A DNA stretch of 64,000 nucleotides from Cupriavidus sp. YR651 (GTDB taxonomy: Bacteria > Pseudomonadota > Gammaproteobacteria > Burkholderiales > Burkholderiaceae): the NCBI RefSeq assembly GCF_900101625.1, contig NZ_FMYZ01000004.1, positions 185,571 through 249,570 of the forward strand, written 5' to 3'. Positions 62,809 through 64,000 of this stretch are shown here, one piece after another; positions within the stretch are counted from its first letter, which is position 1, and each line of letters opens with the position of its first letter. The translations under genes and the position numbers were made by a program. The notes under the pieces are model-generated. The model saw only the letters and a program-made list of their open reading frames with translations, had not been told where the DNA came from and made no database searches.

Positions 62809-63485
62809 GCCCGCAAGACGATGAACTGAAGGTCTTCCACATCAACCTGCCAGCGACCACGGAAGACATCGCCAAGCTTGAGCTGGGGTCGGCCGTCTAT
62901 CTGAACGGCTTGATCTATACCGCCCGCGAAGGCATCTACAAGAAGGTGCTCGACGAGGGCCTGGAGCCGCCGGTGGACTTGCGTGGGCTCAGCAACGTCA
63001 ATTTCCACTGCTCGCCGGCGGCGGCGCCCAATGCGGATGGCAGCTACAACGTCGGCGCGGTGACCGCGACGGCCAGCTTCCGGTTCTCCAAATGGATTCC
63101 AAAGTGGATGGAGAAAACCGCGTGCCGCATCTTTATCGGCAAGGGCGGCATGCCTGCCGATGACTACAAACGGGTGCTTGCGCCCGGCGGGGCGATCTAT
63201 CTGACGACCGTTGGCTATGGCACGGGCGCGCTGCTCGGCCGGGGCATCAAGCAGGTGAAAGACGTGTTCTGGCTGGACGAACTCGGCATCGCGCAGGCGA
63301 TGTGGATGTTCGAGGTCGAAAACTTCGGCCCGTTTATCGTCGAGAGCGACCTGGAAGGCAACTCGCTGTTTGCGCAGCACGCCGAGGTCATCAACGCAGG
63401 AATCGAGAAGCTGTACGCCGGCCTCAAGCCTCCCGCTCTGCACCGATACGGCGAGACCGACGATCGCAAGAACGAGGTGATGTAA
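62802..63485 (+). CDS. Class I fumarase/tartrate dehydratase-type beta subunit
   Basis: The 227-residue protein has the C-terminal catalytic domain of class I fumarases: KVFHINLPATTEDIAKLELGSAVYLNGLIYTARE, then CRIFIGKGGMPADDYKRVLAPGGAIYLTTVGYGTGALLG and LGIAQAMWMFEVENFGPFIVESDLEGNSLF. It starts at ATG 62802, overlapping the alpha subunit stop by seven bases. Together the two form the dehydratase. Confidence 0.93.
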   Translation: MVSPQDDELKVFHINLPATTEDIAKLELGSAVYLNGLIYTAREGIYKKVLDEGLEPPVDLRGLSNVNFHCSPAAAPNADGSYNVGAVTATASFRFSKWIPKWMEKTACRIFIGKGGMPADDYKRVLAPGGAIYLTTVGYGTGALLGRGIKQVKDVFWLDELGIAQAMWMFEVENFGPFIVESDLEGNSLFAQHAEVINAGIEKLYAGLKPPALHRYGETDDRKNEVM

Positions 63486-63520
63486 AGCCACTGCCGCACG
63501 ACAACAGCCAGGAACACGAC

Positions 63521-64000
63521 ATGATCATTGATTTCAGACTCCGCCCGCCGGTCGGCGGCTTTCTCGATACGTTGATGTACTCGGCCGGCGAGCGTCGCGA
63601 CGGCTTTACCCGAACGGTCGGCTTCGAACCTTCCCCGGCCGCGCAGCAGCAATCGATGGACCTGCTGATGAAGGAGATGGATGAAGCCGGCGTCGACAAG
63701 GGCGTCGTGGTGGGACGGCTCGCCGGCACGCTGGGTAGCGTGTCGAACGACGACGTGGCGCGGATCGTGCGGGACTACCCGGGGCGCTTCATCGGTGCCG
63801 CGTCGATCGATCCGACGAACCGCGTGGCGGCGTGCAAGACCATTTCGGATGCGGTCGCCAGTGGCTTCAAGGCCATCAATATCGAGCCGGGGTCCTACCC
63901 GATTCCGATGTACGCGGACGATCGTCGCCTGTACCCGATCTACGCGCACTGCGAAGACCTGGACGTACCCGTGATCATGATGGTGGGCGGCACCGCCGGG
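63521..64000 (+). CDS. Amidohydrolase-fold protein lacking the N-terminal HxH (partial)
   Basis: The frame from ATG 63521 is open to the window end (160 residues seen). It starts MIIDFRLRPPVGGF and continues with KEMDEAGVDKGVVVGRLAG, RDYPGRFIGAASIDPTN and the strand FKAINIEPGSYPIPMYADDRRLYPIYAHCEDLDVPVIMMVGGTAG, which is the amidohydrolase-2 (TIM-barrel) pattern. Classical members begin D-x-H-x-H; here the place is Asp-Phe-Arg-Leu-Arg, so a metal site of the usual form is missing. It may be a decarboxylase- or lactonase-like relative, or an altered one. The rest lies outside. Confidence 0.8.
   Translation, partial: MIIDFRLRPPVGGFLDTLMYSAGERRDGFTRTVGFEPSPAAQQQSMDLLMKEMDEAGVDKGVVVGRLAGTLGSVSNDDVARIVRDYPGRFIGAASIDPTNRVAACKTISDAVASGFKAINIEPGSYPIPMYADDRRLYPIYAHCEDLDVPVIMMVGGTAG

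Overview
The window looks like chromosomal or megaplasmid DNA of a GC-rich betaproteobacterium of the Burkholderiaceae, most like Cupriavidus or Ralstonia. This is an inference from base composition, the many LysR regulators, two orphan Bug/TctC solute receptors, CaiB-type CoA transferase and acyl-CoA dehydrogenase genes, and small exported proteins typical of that group. I see no tRNA, rRNA, CRISPR array, transposase, integrase or phage gene. Both ends cut through genes.

Left part (1-16.3 kb): the tail of a membrane protein; a phospholipase D-type lipoprotein divergent from a cupin gene; a DUF4410 lipoprotein; then a minus-strand block of a glycine- and proline-rich exported protein, a possible 28-residue membrane peptide and an OmpR-type two-component system (response regulator then kinase, GTGA overlap). 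Next come a Cys-rich exported protein, an MFS efflux pump, a zinc-ribbon metallopeptidase, a DUF2076 protein, a PaiB-like FMN protein divergent from a MocR (PtsJ-like) regulator over two palindromes, and a peroxiredoxin/SDR pair divergent from a LysR gene.

Middle part (16.3-46.3 kb): an MscS-type channel with an N-terminal DUF3772 region, VOC and GNAT enzymes, a cytochrome c, an MFS/LysR divergent pair, tautomerase, Ohr, a GlxA-type regulator with a clean operator, a 5'-nucleotidase/YnfA pair, and two substrate-use operons. The first is LysR <> gamma-glutamyltransferase - Bug receptor - GAF protein. The second is LysR <> CoA transferase - MaoC hydratase - Bug receptor - two acyl-CoA dehydrogenases, which reads as import, CoA activation, dehydrogenation and hydration of an unknown carboxylic acid. 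It ends at strong hairpins before a DsbA/FrnE-like gene.

46.5-50.3 kb is a small accessory-looking stretch: an unknown protein, an EthD-like protein, an exported repeat protein and a membrane-anchored Mrr-like protein with altered catalytic residues, followed by about 700 bases without a convincing gene.

50.3-56.8 kb holds an alcohol dehydrogenase - flavohaemoglobin (hmp) pair, a PhnB-like protein, a 2-oxoglutarate/Fe(II) oxygenase-like protein, an exported dienelactone hydrolase-like protein, a small lipoprotein, a GNAT enzyme and a YaiI-type protein.

57.0-64.0 kb (right edge) is the most striking region: one tightly packed operon with a ThDP enzyme, a four-subunit complex built like succinate dehydrogenase/fumarate reductase, a two-subunit class I fumarase/tartrate dehydratase-type hydratase and an amidohydrolase-fold protein. 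The flavoprotein keeps the dicarboxylate active-site motifs but has Cys where succinate dehydrogenases carry the flavin-binding His, and the amidohydrolase-like protein lacks the usual N-terminal HxH. I read it as a dedicated pathway for an unusual C4-like or substituted dicarboxylate; the substrate cannot be named from the sequence.
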